The notes under the pieces are model-generated. The model made no database searches, had not been told where the DNA came from, and saw only the letters and a program-made list of their open reading frames with translations. The position numbers and the translations under genes were made by a program. A stretch of DNA of 64,000 nt, taken from contig NC_079236.1 in assembly GCF_028502605.1 (NCBI RefSeq), positions 1,798,001 through 1,862,000 on the forward strand, written 5' to 3'. Source of the DNA: Trichoderma breve (Eukaryota > Ascomycota > Sordariomycetes > Hypocreales > Hypocreaceae). Below are positions 12,472-23,404 of this stretch, in pieces. Each line of letters starts with the position of its first letter. Positions within the stretch are counted from its first letter, which is position 1.

Positions 12472-13053
12472 AATGAATAAAGGTCGGATTTTGCGGTTCG
12501 AGTTACGCAACTAGAGAAACATGGGGATGGTAATGAATTTCAGGATTAGGCGTTGGACGTTGGGCTACTACTGCATCAGATGTATCATACAAGTCCTCCC
12601 GTGGATAACAGGGTTGTGTTTCGGTTATGAACTCGAGCATCTAAACTTAATTCCCATTGAGCAAGGTTTTTATATACCGTGTGGTGTATATCGGTTGATG
12701 GTTTCCAACAATGAGACATGACCAGAACACCTCTGCCCCCACTCCCAACCACTCCTTCATATCCCGTAATAATGATACAGTAGACTCCATCTCCATGAGC
12801 CAAAATTGTTTGTCCCAGCGATAACATCTCAGCTGGCCTTTTCCCTTTTCTTTTTCTTATTGTTTTCCTTTCCCACCATAACGCTTTGTATCATACAAGC
12901 TCTCGGAAGTTGGGGAACTTGTCCCTCAACAGAGACTCAAGGCGCCTCGAGGGAAAATTAAAACCCTCTCCGTCGATCCCGTCATCGATAGCAAAGATTT
13001 TGTGTCGTGGAACAAGTCGTTTTACGTTTTTCAACTGTGTTTGTTGTATGTCT
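12472..13053. other. convergent 3' intergenic spacer, NUP188 / TIM9
   Basis: The 582 bp between the stop codons of NUP188 (plus) and TIM9 (minus) is moderately AT-rich. It should hold the two 3' UTRs. I see no gene or repeat. Confidence 0.6.
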
Positions 13054-13502
13054 TTATTTCTGCATCTGCTGCGTGATCTGGGCGTTGTGCTCCTGGAAGC
13101 GCTCGCTGACGCGCTGCTGGGTGGCCATCCACTTGAGGACGCAGCGGTTGAGGCAGCCGGTTTCCTTGGAGGAGAGGGACTTTGAGGTGAAGTCGTCGAC
13201 GCAGGAGGTGAAGCAGTGCTCGACAAGGCCGCCGAAAGCCTGGGTGTTTGTGTTAGTTAGGGGTTTATTATGTGTATTTCTTCTTTTTCTTTTTGGATAG
13301 TATATATATGTGCGTCGGGAGCGGGAATGGATAGAGGGAGACATACGCCGACGAATTCCTTGACTTGACGCTTTTGCATGCGCTGCTCGAGAGTGCGCTG
13401 CTCGGCGGACGTTAACCTGAGAATTGGGCGATGAGCGTTAGTTGAAAATGCGGATGTTAAAGGATTGTAGGGAATGTGAAGGGGGAAGCTGTACATATCC
13501 AT
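13054..13502 (-). CDS. TIM9: mitochondrial intermembrane-space chaperone Tim9
   Basis: Exons 13502-13495, 13416-13347 and 13239-13054 (minus) give 87 residues, the usual size of Tim9. Exon 1 is only 8 nt (start codon plus five bases). Its intron runs GTACAG to CTCAG with an AACTAACG branch site. The second intron is 107 bp. The protein carries the twin CX3C motif of small Tims: Cys35/Cys39 and Cys55/Cys59, inside EHCFTSCVDDF and GCLNRCVLKW. Tim9 pairs with Tim10 as a hexameric chaperone that guides carrier proteins to the TIM22 translocase. The spacing between the motifs and RFQEHNAQ near the C terminus point to Tim9 rather than Tim10, Tim8 or Tim13. Because exon 1 is so small, an automatic annotation could easily pick a wrong start. 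Confidence 0.93.
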
Positions 13503-14245
13503 GTTGGCGGTGGTTTTGGGGTGGTTGGTGAGAAGGGATGTGAGGAGGAAGTTGTTTGGCTTTGGAGGAGCTGTTTGGACTGATGACGATGAAATTTTGA
13601 AAGTATTCCGCATTCAAGATGTTCCACCCCCACATTTGGATTGAGTGTGCGAAGGCTATTATTCGCACGGACTGGTGGTGTGGCTGCTTTGGTGGATGGT
13701 TGGAAGTTGTACAGTGTGAGGTTTTTAACATTTGGTCCACTAGTAGTACCTATGCTTGTCCATTCAAGATCAACAGTATTGGAGATAACTTGGTCATTGT
13801 TTGATACTTATACTGTTACTGGCATTCGTAGATTTATATTCACACAGATCATGAGATTTTAATACGCAAAATGCTTTCGTATCGTCATGCAGTATCTTCC
13901 TATGCTCACAATGGCTGGGGATTGCCAATAGAGGAAAGTATACTATATGCACCTGTAAGGCGTTGCATTCATATCGCCGCTCTGCAAAGATTTTGTTAAC
14001 TAGGGCCCAAGTCAGCTGTACAACACCGTGCTCACAAATCGATCTATCAGATACTTGTACCTGAAGATAGCGGTAGTAGAAGAAAATAGTGAGAGTAGCT
14101 GGTAAGTACAAGGGAGTCGCTCCTTTATATGCAACCAATGATGGCGCAGCCCCTCACATGGTAACAACCTCACTCTCTCAGCCGCACGCCAAGGGACTGC
14201 TTGAAGCAATGGAAGACAAGCGCATCATAAATCAGTTGCGAAGGC

Positions 14246-14323
14246 AGTATCGCTATTATCCGCTGCTATCCTCTCCTACCCTCTAGTATCGCTATTGTCT
14301 GCTTCTATCGCTACTTTCTTCTA
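14246..14323. repeat. two-copy 39-bp direct repeat before the NLR-like gene
   Basis: Units start at 14246 and 14285 with AGTATCGCTATT. The first 25 bases agree at 22 positions and the rest has drifted. The second unit contains the left arm (14296-14312) of the inverted repeat and ends just before the start codon at 14334. Confidence 0.75.
14296..14312 (+). repeat. left arm of 17-bp inverted repeat flanking the NLR-like gene
   Basis: TGTCTGCTTCTATCGCT is the exact reverse complement of 17586-17602, on the other side of the NLR-like gene. The two arms enclose the whole coding region. Confidence 0.9.
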
Positions 14324-14333
14324 TGCAAGCACA

Positions 14334-17300
14334 ATGTCAAATGGTACTAGTCCAACTCAACCGATACGGCGGAGCGACTTCAAAATAGCAATCATCTGCG
14401 CTCTGCAAGTCGAATACGATGCAGTCTGCCTACTTGTTGACGAGTTCTGGGATGAGGACTTTGGCCGAGCAGAGGGTGACCAGAACTTTTACACGGCGGG
14501 CTGTGTCGGCAACCACAATGTTGTCATCATCCTTCTCGAGAGCATGGGGAAAATCAGCGCTGCCAAGGCTGCTGCAAATATGCGCGTGAGCTTCACTGCC
14601 ATTCAGCTGCTTCTGCTTGTTGGAATATGTGGCGGGGTTCCGTCAGGCCCACGGGGAGAGATTCTGCTAGGCGATGTCATCATTGGCGACGAAGTGAAGC
14701 TCTACGACTACGGCAAGCGATATCCAGATGGATTTCGACGCTCAGAAGACCCCGGGTACAACATAAGCAACTTCAATAGGAGTGTTCGTGGCTTACTGGG
14801 TGCGATACAGACAGATAGGGGCATGCGGTCATTTGAAGATCGAATAGGCCATCATCTGCAACACCTTCAGGAAGTGGCCAGCAGCCAGAAAATCATCAAG
14901 TACAGTTATCCAGGATCAGCAGAGGACAAGCTTTTCGCTTCTGAATATCGCCACAAACATCATCAACGTGCACCATGTATTTGCCGTTGTTGTCTTACCG
15001 ACTCAGACCCCATATGTGGAGAAGCGATCAAGGCTTCATGTCTTGAGACGAATTGTGATACAAGCCACATCATTCCGAGGGAAAGGATAGCTGCAAAGCA
15101 GATGCTAGGACAGGAAAAGGTCAATGAGGCTCAGCGTCCGATTGTGCACTTTGGACGCCTTGCGTCAGCGGACATGGTCCTAAAGTCTGCAAAAGACCGT
15201 GATGCGTTGAGCCAAGAGCTCCAGGTCATTGGATTTGAAATGGAGGCCGCTGGGTTTTACAATGAGCTACCATACGTGGTGATTAAGAGTGTTTGCGACT
15301 ACGCTGATTCCCACAAGTCCAAGGCATGGCAACCATTTGCGGCGGCAACGGCTGCATCTGCTTGTAAATCACTATTAGAACGCTATCACCGGACCGATTC
15401 GATCCCACAAGAGGCCTTTATAGATCACGGCGCTAGCAAAGAAGATCGTGCACATGCAGCCATTTGCGTCATCCCATTGCTCAAGAATGAGCGGTTCGTC
15501 GGCAGACAAGATGTCTTGGAGAAGCTTAAAGAAATGCTATTTCAGAAGCAATGCTTCAGCCGGGCTGCATTGGTGGGATTGGGTGGTATGGGCAAAACAC
15601 AAGTCGCCTTACAACTTGCATATTTGATGAAGGATGTGGTGCGAGACGAGGGTGGTAGGGAATGTTCCGTTCTTTGGATTCCCGCTCTAAGTGTTGCGAC
15701 GTTCGAACAAGCCTGTGCTGACATCGTGAAACGCATACCTCAATCAAGTAAAATAGGAAAAGATGATAAGCAAATTGTCAAAGAGTATTTTAGCACGGAA
15801 GAAGCGGGCAGATGGCTTCTTGTATTGGACAACGCAGATGATCACGACCTCATATTCGGGCACAGTTCAGCGCCTGGGGGGCTATTGCAGTATCTCCCTC
15901 GAAGCGACTTGGGCTGTATTTTAGCCACCAGTCGTGATCGTGGAGTTGCTGTCGATTTCGCTGAGACTAATGTTGTTATGTTGTCAGAAATGGGCATGGA
16001 TGAAGCAGAACTCTTTTTTCGAAGATCATTGATCAATAATGACTTTGTCGGTGTTGACGAAGATATCAAGTCATTGCTAGAATTCCTCGAAAGAATCCCA
16101 CTGGCAATTGCTCAAGCAGTGGCATATATAAACGTCAACCAAGTCACAATCCGAGAGTTTCTTAGTCTCCTGCAGGGCGTTCCGTATGACCAAATCAGTA
16201 TCTTGAGTCGACACTTTCGAGACTCGACGCGGTATCAAGAATCCCAGAATGCGATTGCCTTGACATGGCTGGCGTCATTTGACAGAATCACTCAAACAGA
16301 CCCAACAGCGTCAAAACTACTAGCATTCATCTCATACATTGAACCTAAAGGCATACCGAGATCTCTACTTCCTGAAGGAGAGTCTTGGGAGGAGTTTCTA
16401 CACGCTATAGGTACTTTGCTCGGCTATGGGTTTCTAACTCTACAACGAGAAGACTTCTACGACATGCACAGACTTGTACATATAGCTGCTACTGTATGGG
16501 CAAGGGAAAGATTTACAGATGCCATGGATCCGAATCTTGCTTTGGAGCATGTTGCCTCCGTCTTCCTGGGTCCCCAATACAACAACCGCGAGAAATGGAT
16601 GGCATATATTCCACACACACTGAAAATCTTACATGACAGGTTCAGGTTTGATAATGAGAGTTCCCTAATTCTAGCTTGCCGCGTAGGGCAATGCATGCTG
16701 GTCGAAGGAATGACCCAATTGGCTGTGTCGATGCTGGAGAACTTGGTGGCTTACACGGATATGCGAGGTAACAAGGACTCAATCTGGCAATCACCTCAAC
16801 ATGAGCTTGCGAGAGCCTACTATTACGATAGGCAATATGAAAAGGCGGAATCAATACTGGAGCGTGTGGTGGCTGTGCGAGAGGAAGTCCTTGGGGAAGA
16901 GCATGAAGAAACAATAAGGTCACAGGATGTCCTTGCAAAGGTCTATCGCGAAATTGGAAAATACAAGGAGGCAATATCAATACTAGAACGCGTGATGGCC
17001 GTTCGCAAAAAGACCTTGGGCGAAGAGCATCAAGAAACAATAGGGTCACGGCATGCTCTCGCAAAGGCTTACCGCCAAGATGGACGATTAAACGAAGCAA
17101 AATTGATGTTGGAGCACGTAGTGGCTCTTCGAGAAAGGGTCTTTGGAGAAGATCACCCATTCCTCCTAGTATCACAGTTTGAGTTGGCAAAGGTTTATAA
17201 GCAAGGGGACGAGATGGACAACACGAAGGCATTTTCGATACTGGAGCGCTTGGTGGTTAGAGGGATGAGGACTAATAACATGGAGGATCCGTTTTATCTG

Positions 17301-17516
17301 AGCTCACTGCACGAGCTCGCAAGCTTGCACTATGCAAACGACGAGACGGACAAGGCGGTGCTGCTGCTGGAGTATGTCGTGGCGATGCACAGGAAGATAT
17401 TTCCCGAGCATGATTATCGCCGTGTGCGGTCTGAGAAGAATCTTGTGCAGATGTACAGGTCTTTGGAAACAAGGGCACAGCATCGTGATGGAGAATGTAG
17501 CGAGAGTAGCAGGTAG
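14334..17516 (+). CDS. NLR-like STAND protein: PNP/UDP phosphorylase - NB-ARC - TPR
   Basis: A single uninterrupted frame of 1060 residues. The frame is open from 14295, but that codon is TTG; the first ATG is 14334. Residues about 14-350 resemble a nucleoside-phosphorylase (PNP_UDP) domain: KIAIICALQVEYDAV, LLLVGICGGVPSGPRGEILLGD, and GFEMEAAGFYNELP with a following CDYADSHK. A Cys-rich insert occupies about 215-241. Residues about 385-700 form an NB-ARC ATPase with P-loop GLGGMGKTQ (415-423) and Walker B LVLDNADD (496-503), then RIPLAIAQA. About 810-1045 are kinesin-light-chain type TPRs of 42 residues. This is a known fungal STAND/NLR architecture linked by analogy to non-self recognition and incompatibility; the actual ligand and function here are unknown. 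All key motifs appear intact. Confidence 0.9.
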   Translation: MSNGTSPTQPIRRSDFKIAIICALQVEYDAVCLLVDEFWDEDFGRAEGDQNFYTAGCVGNHNVVIILLESMGKISAAKAAANMRVSFTAIQLLLLVGICGGVPSGPRGEILLGDVIIGDEVKLYDYGKRYPDGFRRSEDPGYNISNFNRSVRGLLGAIQTDRGMRSFEDRIGHHLQHLQEVASSQKIIKYSYPGSAEDKLFASEYRHKHHQRAPCICRCCLTDSDPICGEAIKASCLETNCDTSHIIPRERIAAKQMLGQEKVNEAQRPIVHFGRLASADMVLKSAKDRDALSQELQVIGFEMEAAGFYNELPYVVIKSVCDYADSHKSKAWQPFAAATAASACKSLLERYHRTDSIPQEAFIDHGASKEDRAHAAICVIPLLKNERFVGRQDVLEKLKEMLFQKQCFSRAALVGLGGMGKTQVALQLAYLMKDVVRDEGGRECSVLWIPALSVATFEQACADIVKRIPQSSKIGKDDKQIVKEYFSTEEAGRWLLVLDNADDHDLIFGHSSAPGGLLQYLPRSDLGCILATSRDRGVAVDFAETNVVMLSEMGMDEAELFFRRSLINNDFVGVDEDIKSLLEFLERIPLAIAQAVAYINVNQVTIREFLSLLQGVPYDQISILSRHFRDSTRYQESQNAIALTWLASFDRITQTDPTASKLLAFISYIEPKGIPRSLLPEGESWEEFLHAIGTLLGYGFLTLQREDFYDMHRLVHIAATVWARERFTDAMDPNLALEHVASVFLGPQYNNREKWMAYIPHTLKILHDRFRFDNESSLILACRVGQCMLVEGMTQLAVSMLENLVAYTDMRGNKDSIWQSPQHELARAYYYDRQYEKAESILERVVAVREEVLGEEHEETIRSQDVLAKVYREIGKYKEAISILERVMAVRKKTLGEEHQETIGSRHALAKAYRQDGRLNEAKLMLEHVVALRERVFGEDHPFLLVSQFELAKVYKQGDEMDNTKAFSILERLVVRGMRTNNMEDPFYLSSLHELASLHYANDETDKAVLLLEYVVAMHRKIFPEHDYRRVRSEKNLVQMYRSLETRAQHRDGECSESSR

Positions 17517-17535
17517 TAGAAGGATATACCTATAC

Positions 17536-17585
17536 AGCAAATGCTGGAGGAATATAGTAATAATAGCAAATACCGGAGGAATATA
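17536..17585. repeat. two-copy direct repeat after the NLR-like gene
   Basis: Two 21-bp copies beginning AGCAAAT and ending GGAGGAATATA lie at 17536-17556 and 17565-17585, differing at two bases. They sit directly before the right arm of the inverted repeat, mirroring the duplicated sequence on the left side of the gene. Confidence 0.8.
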
Positions 17586-17602
17586 AGCGATAGAAGCAGA
17601 CA
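17586..17602 (-). repeat. right arm of 17-bp inverted repeat flanking the NLR-like gene
   Basis: AGCGATAGAAGCAGACA is the exact reverse complement of 14296-14312. It starts 70 bp after the stop codon of the NLR-like gene. Confidence 0.9.
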
Positions 17603-20250
17603 CTTGCAAAAACAGCTTTAAAGGTCAATATCCCCATTCATAGGGGTACATGTATTCACAATCGTTTACACAATATAGACGCACTGATATCCACAGCCCT
17701 CTCAGGTAGCAGTAGCTGGGACGCTTCCAGGCAATTTGTCTGTTTCACTGACGTCCCATATCTTCACTTGTCATTGTACTGATAATACGATGGAGCCACT
17801 TTGGCTGCTCGTAATTTGGACTCACCGGACGCATGGCTGGCCAGCAAAGTTTCTGAACGAAGCAGCCGCAGGATATTGTGCATCTCAGGCCTGAATAGCT
17901 TCAAGTCTATGCCCAGCCGGTATTAGCATCTGAATATGATTTTTGCCTTGATCTACCGTAAAATAACCACACACAAGGGTTGATAAGAAAGTCCGTATTG
18001 CATTGCTACCTCAAGTGTTGGACTGCAGTCATCGTGAGCCTCGAAAAGCCGAGCCCAAGCGTGGCTATGCTCGGTGTTGGTTTGCTCTTTGTAATGCGGG
18101 CAAAACAGACACAAGGGCTTACCTGTACAAGTATCTACTGGCTCTGACAGGACCGAGACGACTTCACGATGATGATATACGGAGTCACTGACAATGTCTC
18201 TATTCTCTATTCTCCATAGCCCTTGTTCACAATTCACAACCTACTGGTTCGGGCCATGTTCGATACGACGCCAGTCAGCCTGGCCCCCTTGACCTGCCCA
18301 AGCCACAACGGCATCGTGAGGGCGCCTTGGCATAAGCCTGGCGGCGATTTGATGGGATTTGGAAGTCGATGATGCGCCTGTCGCGTCGGGAGTAAACAAA
18401 TACGAGAGCAGTCCGTGAACGCCTGGGAAGCTAGTCGTTTGATAGTGCTAATTGACGCGTATATGCAGGAATAAAGTTAATTGAGCAAAAAAGATGCTTG
18501 TTAGGAGTTAGGCCAGGTGAGAGCAGAGAGAAGCTGGATGGAGAAGGGACGGATTGGATCAGCAATTGACTAGCACGGACAGGCTATGCTAAAAAAAGAC
18601 ACAAGATGGAGTAGTATTAATCAATCCATCCTGGGCCTTTGGTGATGATGATGCCCTTGATTTGTACATACATGTGCTCTCCATCTAGGCTGTTATACGA
18701 AGTACTCCTACCAGGACGAGTAAGACCAACTTGAAAATGCACCAGCTTACAGTTAGTAGGTTCCATGCTGTTACAGGCTCCCTCGCCCGTTCTGTACTGT
18801 AGGACTTGCGCAAGGCTGCAGCAGCACAAACATCCATGTCATCATCCCCCTCGCTCGCTCGCTTGCTGCAAGCTGATGATAATGATCCAGCTGCCGACTA
18901 AAGTAGCTCTTTTCCTGGAACAGCCAAACAGCTCAAATCAAACCACAGACACCGTCACGGGTCCCAGCTGAAAAGGATCAGGCGTGTCTCTAGCTGGCCC
19001 CCTCCAAGAGTCCAAGAGCTCTCCCTCACCCGTTTTTTGCAGGGATCGTGGCCTTGTTTGCGCAGCCTTTGGAGATCCAGGCGCCGATCATCCCAGAGCG
19101 AAACATGCTGGCCGCCAACGTCATTCGCCATTATGCCAACCCCTCGTTCGGCCGTGCACCGCCTCATTCTTTTTCCCCTGGCATGTTTTGGAGTCTGTCA
19201 GTGGTGCATCGTATCAGGTTGTTAGAGTAGAGGCGGAGGGGCTGGTCGGAAAAAGTCGAGATGCTTGCTGCAAGTGCCCTGTAGCCTGTAGATTTGGGCA
19301 CTGACTGTGCTGTGCGCAAGCACCTGCCACTGCAGCTTGTACATGTTTGTAGCTCCGCGTCCCGCCAGCCGTGCAGCAGACGCAGGTAGCGGTACCTCGA
19401 ACCCCCCCCTCCACACCGGTCCCTGGGCTCCTGTGTTTCACCCAAGCCTGCTGTCGCCGCCAGTCATCAGCACGCTCAGCACGCAGGCAGTGGCTCCAGC
19501 TAAGCCCGCGCCACAGGAGTGCTTGCAGCCCCATGTACCGGTACCGAGCAACGTTCCCCCTCTCCAGCCATCTCCACGAACCATTGGCCCTGGAGCTGCA
19601 AGAATACGACCACGCTACCTAGAGGTACGCCGGTGCTGTGCCACCCGCCACCAAAAACCTCAGACAGCGACAAAGTGCAACACCACAGCCAAACGCCGTG
19701 TCACCTCCTTCATCCCCGTATCTTGATCCTCACCTCTTCTTCCTCTCTCCGGCTTCTCGCTCCTCTGCTCCTCTCCCCGGAATCGCCTCCCTCATGTCTC
19801 TATCCCGTCGGGGCACCTGGCCGCTAGTTCACCCTCACCCTTGGATCGCCCGCTCTCCAGCCCGCCTCCCTGCTCGGCGAAGCGAATAGCTGCGAAGGCT
19901 AGACGGTCGAGACAAGTCTTGGAGACGCTGTTCTTTTGCATCCTCTCATCCTCTCATCCTCCCGCCTTTCCGCTCCGATTGCGCTGCCCGCCTGGAGATC
20001 GTCGACATTCGTTTCCTTCGCGGGCCTCGATCCGACACCTGCTGCGCTGCCTGGTTGCTTTGGCTTTGCCTTGCACTCTCGCTTTTGCCGCCCCTCGCTC
20101 GCTCTCCTTCGGGAGCCGCATCGCTCGTTGCGCCCCCCCTCCCGCCAGGGCAATCCGAAGCCTCGTCGAGACGCTCTGCCCATTGAATCTTGACTCTGGC
20201 CGCGCTGCCTCTTTCTAGTCCGCCGGTCCTCCGTGCGCCCGCCGCCTGCC

Positions 20251-23200
20251 ATGACGTCTAGCAATCCGAATGCGCACCAGGGCAGCCCGCCTCCGCAGCC
20301 TGCGCTGCCCAACACGCCCGCGTCGCCGCCGAACAAACGCGATCTCAAGTCGTGGTGGAAGAACTTCAAGCTGCCCACCAAGCACCAGGAATCGTCTCCG
20401 CAGGGTACGCTCTCAACCTCAACCTCCAGTACCTCCCCTCCCGCCGGTCCCTGTGCATTCATCCGCAGACACCTTGCCTCGCTTAGGACGCTCTGGTCGC
20501 TATTCAGGTCTTCTGGTATCGATTTCAATTTGCTCGGTTCCTTTGTGTGCTGCATAGGCCTGCTGATGCCAGGGACTTTGGTCGCAATATAAATTCTCGT
20601 TGGATAGTCTCACCTATTGAGGCAGCGTGTCAAGCGATGCAGATCCTTCGCCCATGTATTGCCTTCTTCCTCCGTCTTTTCAACCCCACTGTCCCTTGGC
20701 TACCTCTCCCCCCAAAACGAAGGGAAGAAAAGAAGGAGAGACAACCGTATCAGTTTTTCTTTTTGGTCGTATTGACATGTGCAACTAATGCCATGGATTT
20801 TAGAAAACCGCGGCCCGGGCATTTTTGGAGTCCCTCTCCGACAGAGTATAACATACGCAAACGTTGCCATCTCTCTTGTTGACGAGAATGGCAAAAGCTA
20901 CATCTATGGCTACGTTCCCATTGTCGTCGCCAAGTGTGGCGTCTTCTTGAAAGAAAAAGGTACGTCGGATGGAAGAACAGAAATGACCTCTATTCCGCTA
21001 CTAACAATTCGAACCAGCTACCGGTGTTGAAGGCATCTTTCGATTGAATGGGTCTGAGAAACGAATCAAGGAGCTCAAGACGATATTCGATTCGCCTGAT
21101 CGATATGGCAAGGGACTCGTCTGGGACGGATACACCGTCCACGATGCCGCCACCGTACTCCGAAGATATCTCAACGACTTGCCCGAGCCTGTAGTGCCTC
21201 TAGATCTGTACGAGAAATTCCGCGATCCCCTTCGAGGGGCTACAAAGCAGGCAGTCGGCGATACAGACGGTCCTCAATTCGTTGAAAACTTTGACGAGAG
21301 GGGAGCCATCATCAAGTACCAAAAGGTAATTACCGAATTGCCCCCGCTTAACAAACAGCTGCTTCTTTACATCCTGGATCTACTGGCTGTCTTTGCTGCC
21401 AAATCCGACGAGAACCGCATGAACTCTCAGAACTTGGCGGCCATTTTTCAACCCGGCATGCTGTCTCACCCCTCTCATGCAATGGCTCCGGAGGAGTACC
21501 GCCTGAACCAATGTGTCATCATCTTCCTCATTGAGAACCAAGACCATTTCCTTATTGGTATGCAAGGCACTGAGGCAGATGAGACAACGATGCAGCAGGT
21601 GGCCTCCGGGCCTTCCAACGGACCCCGTACGCCAAACCCGGATAGGAGCTCGGGCCTGGGGAGAACGGCCTCCAACGCCAGTGCCGGCGCTGAGAACGTT
21701 CGAAAGGATGGCATGATTCGACGGAACCGATCTGTCTCCTCCAGACATTCAAGGGTCGACGGCGCAGCCACTCCTAACAGTCCGGCCCTGGCAGCAACGC
21801 CCACTGGCGGTGGTTTAGCTAGGAGCAACACCGTGCCATCCAAGAAATCTCCAGCTTTGGTAGGGGGAAAGTTCAAGAAGACTGAGAGCCCTGCTCGCGC
21901 GCCGCATTCCCCGGCATTAGAACCCTTGACACCAGCTCACCCACCTGCGGAGACCAAGCTGGAGGTACCCCCACGATCTTCCACGCCGAACGAAATACAT
22001 AGGACGTTTGATGAAATGCATCTTTCCCCAGATCGTTTGTTATCACCTGGTAGGAGCCAGGAGAGATTGCTGGACTCGCACGAACCCTCCACGCCATCGA
22101 AACATCACCATCAGAATCTACAGAAGCTGGAACAACTGTTCCACAACGATAAACGGCAGCCGAACAAGCTGAAAAAGAAGCGGATACCAGGTAGCATGAG
22201 CATCAGTGCCCAGAGCTCGGTTACGTCGCTCCCGCATTCTGCCTCGCCAGGTACAGAATCTGGGAACCCCTTGGAAGCGGCACCGGCTTTTGCACAGCCC
22301 GTAGCACAGCCTCAGTTCCGCACGACTGCCATTCCTCATTCAGTGCCCCAGCCGTCGCCTTTTGCTTCGGCGCCCTCTGTGGAGACTCAAAAGCAACCGG
22401 ATTTACATCACCAGCACTCGACCCCTGTGATTCACCAGAATCACGCTGATCACCACCACAATCACTCAGTTTCTCATTATCAAGAGCAGCTGCGACCTGA
22501 GGATATCTCACGGGGGAAGAAGTCCCCCCCTGCTTCGGTTAACTCATCTTTCAACGACGGCTCGGACTTTGAACAAGTAGCTCACGAGACCCCATTGCCA
22601 GCAATTGTCGAGACGGCCGATAAAGAAAAGAAGAGCCGATGGAGATTGTCGAGGCCCACCAAGAAAGATGACTCTGCAAGTGGACCGGGCAGTCCCAGGG
22701 CATCGCCACCGCAGTTTAACATAGGCTCAAACAATAACGCAGATATTAGCACCACCTCGATTGGAAGCGCCATTGCTATGCCCCGCAAGAGTTTTACTGG
22801 CGAAAGCTCAGAGCATCTACCCAGTGGCAGTGATCGCGCGTACACGTACGAAAGCTCCCGGGATGATGATAAGGACGCAAAAGGCCCGATTGGTTGGATA
22901 AAGCACAAGTATCGAGAGGCCAAAGAGAATGCCGACCAGAAGCGAACCAAGTCTCCGCCTCCTCCAGACCACCATCAAGGATTTGGCCCAAGTCTGATGG
23001 CGTCACGCGGCAAGAGCTTAGATATAAACCGAGACCTATCTCGAGAGGAAGTAAACTCTATTGGAAAGCCAGCTCAACAAGATGCTTTTAAAGATTTGCA
23101 GAAAGACAGGATAAATGCCCCACCAGAGGCGTACAGAAAGCTTGGCCAGACAGAGGCAGTTCAGAGAGAGCCCGCTCAGGGCATGACAATCCACAGGGTC

Positions 23201-23404
23201 ATTAGCGATACGGAGAAGGCACCGGCAGAACCCATTGCTCAGAGGGGCGTAACACTCGTTGACGCCCCCATGGAAGAGGCTCCCGAGACGACCGCCCAAC
23301 CGAAGACCCAGGTTCCAACGAATCCTCCCTCTGAGGCGGTGCCACCTGTGGAACAGTCATCGACATCTGCTGTAGATAAAGAGCAGGAGGGAAAACAAGC
23401 ATAG
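20251..23404 (+). CDS. Rho GTPase-activating protein, Sac7/Bag7 type
   Basis: Exons 20251-20404, 20804-20959 and 21018-23404 give 898 residues; both junctions keep the frame, and the first intron is unusually long here at 399 bp. The N terminus is Pro-rich. The RhoGAP domain spans about residues 58-290, beginning GPGIFGVPLRQSI, with the expected arginine finger Arg112 in EGIFRLNG and the later NLPEP and NSQNLAAIFQPG motifs. The pattern GYVPIVVAKCGVFLKE before the arginine finger is that of the Sac7/Bag7 group, which down-regulates Rho1 and so cell-wall integrity signalling and actin organisation. The remaining 600 residues are low-complexity, Ser/Pro/His-rich, with no second domain I can recognise. 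The upstream leader is strongly pyrimidine-rich. Confidence 0.9.

Larger units (their letters stand above)
13503..14333. other. upstream regions of TIM9 and the NLR-like gene
   Basis: This 831 bp interval separates the divergently placed TIM9 and NLR-like starts. It has no supported gene. The right end carries a 39-bp tandem duplication (from 14246) and the left arm of an inverted repeat that flanks the NLR-like gene. Confidence 0.6.
17517..20250. other. 2.7 kb intergenic region before the RhoGAP gene
   Basis: No supported gene. The left edge has the repeats that border the NLR-like gene. From about 19.7 kb to 20.25 kb the plus strand is very pyrimidine-rich and GC-rich, as expected for the leader of the RhoGAP gene. 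Open frames here on both strands are low-complexity and look like composition effects. Confidence 0.55.

Noticed and set aside
14295..14333. Earlier start for the NLR-like gene
   Set aside because: The frame is open but begins with TTG; the first ATG is 14334 and the extra residues are outside the phosphorylase fold.
14296..17602. NLR-like gene as cargo of a DNA transposon with terminal inverted repeats
   Set aside because: No transposase, no target-site duplication and arms of only 17 bp, so the repeats are reported without naming an element.
19899..20555. 218-codon minus-strand frame across the RhoGAP leader and first exon
   Set aside because: Arg/Gly-rich product of a CT-rich leader read backwards, overlapping a supported exon.
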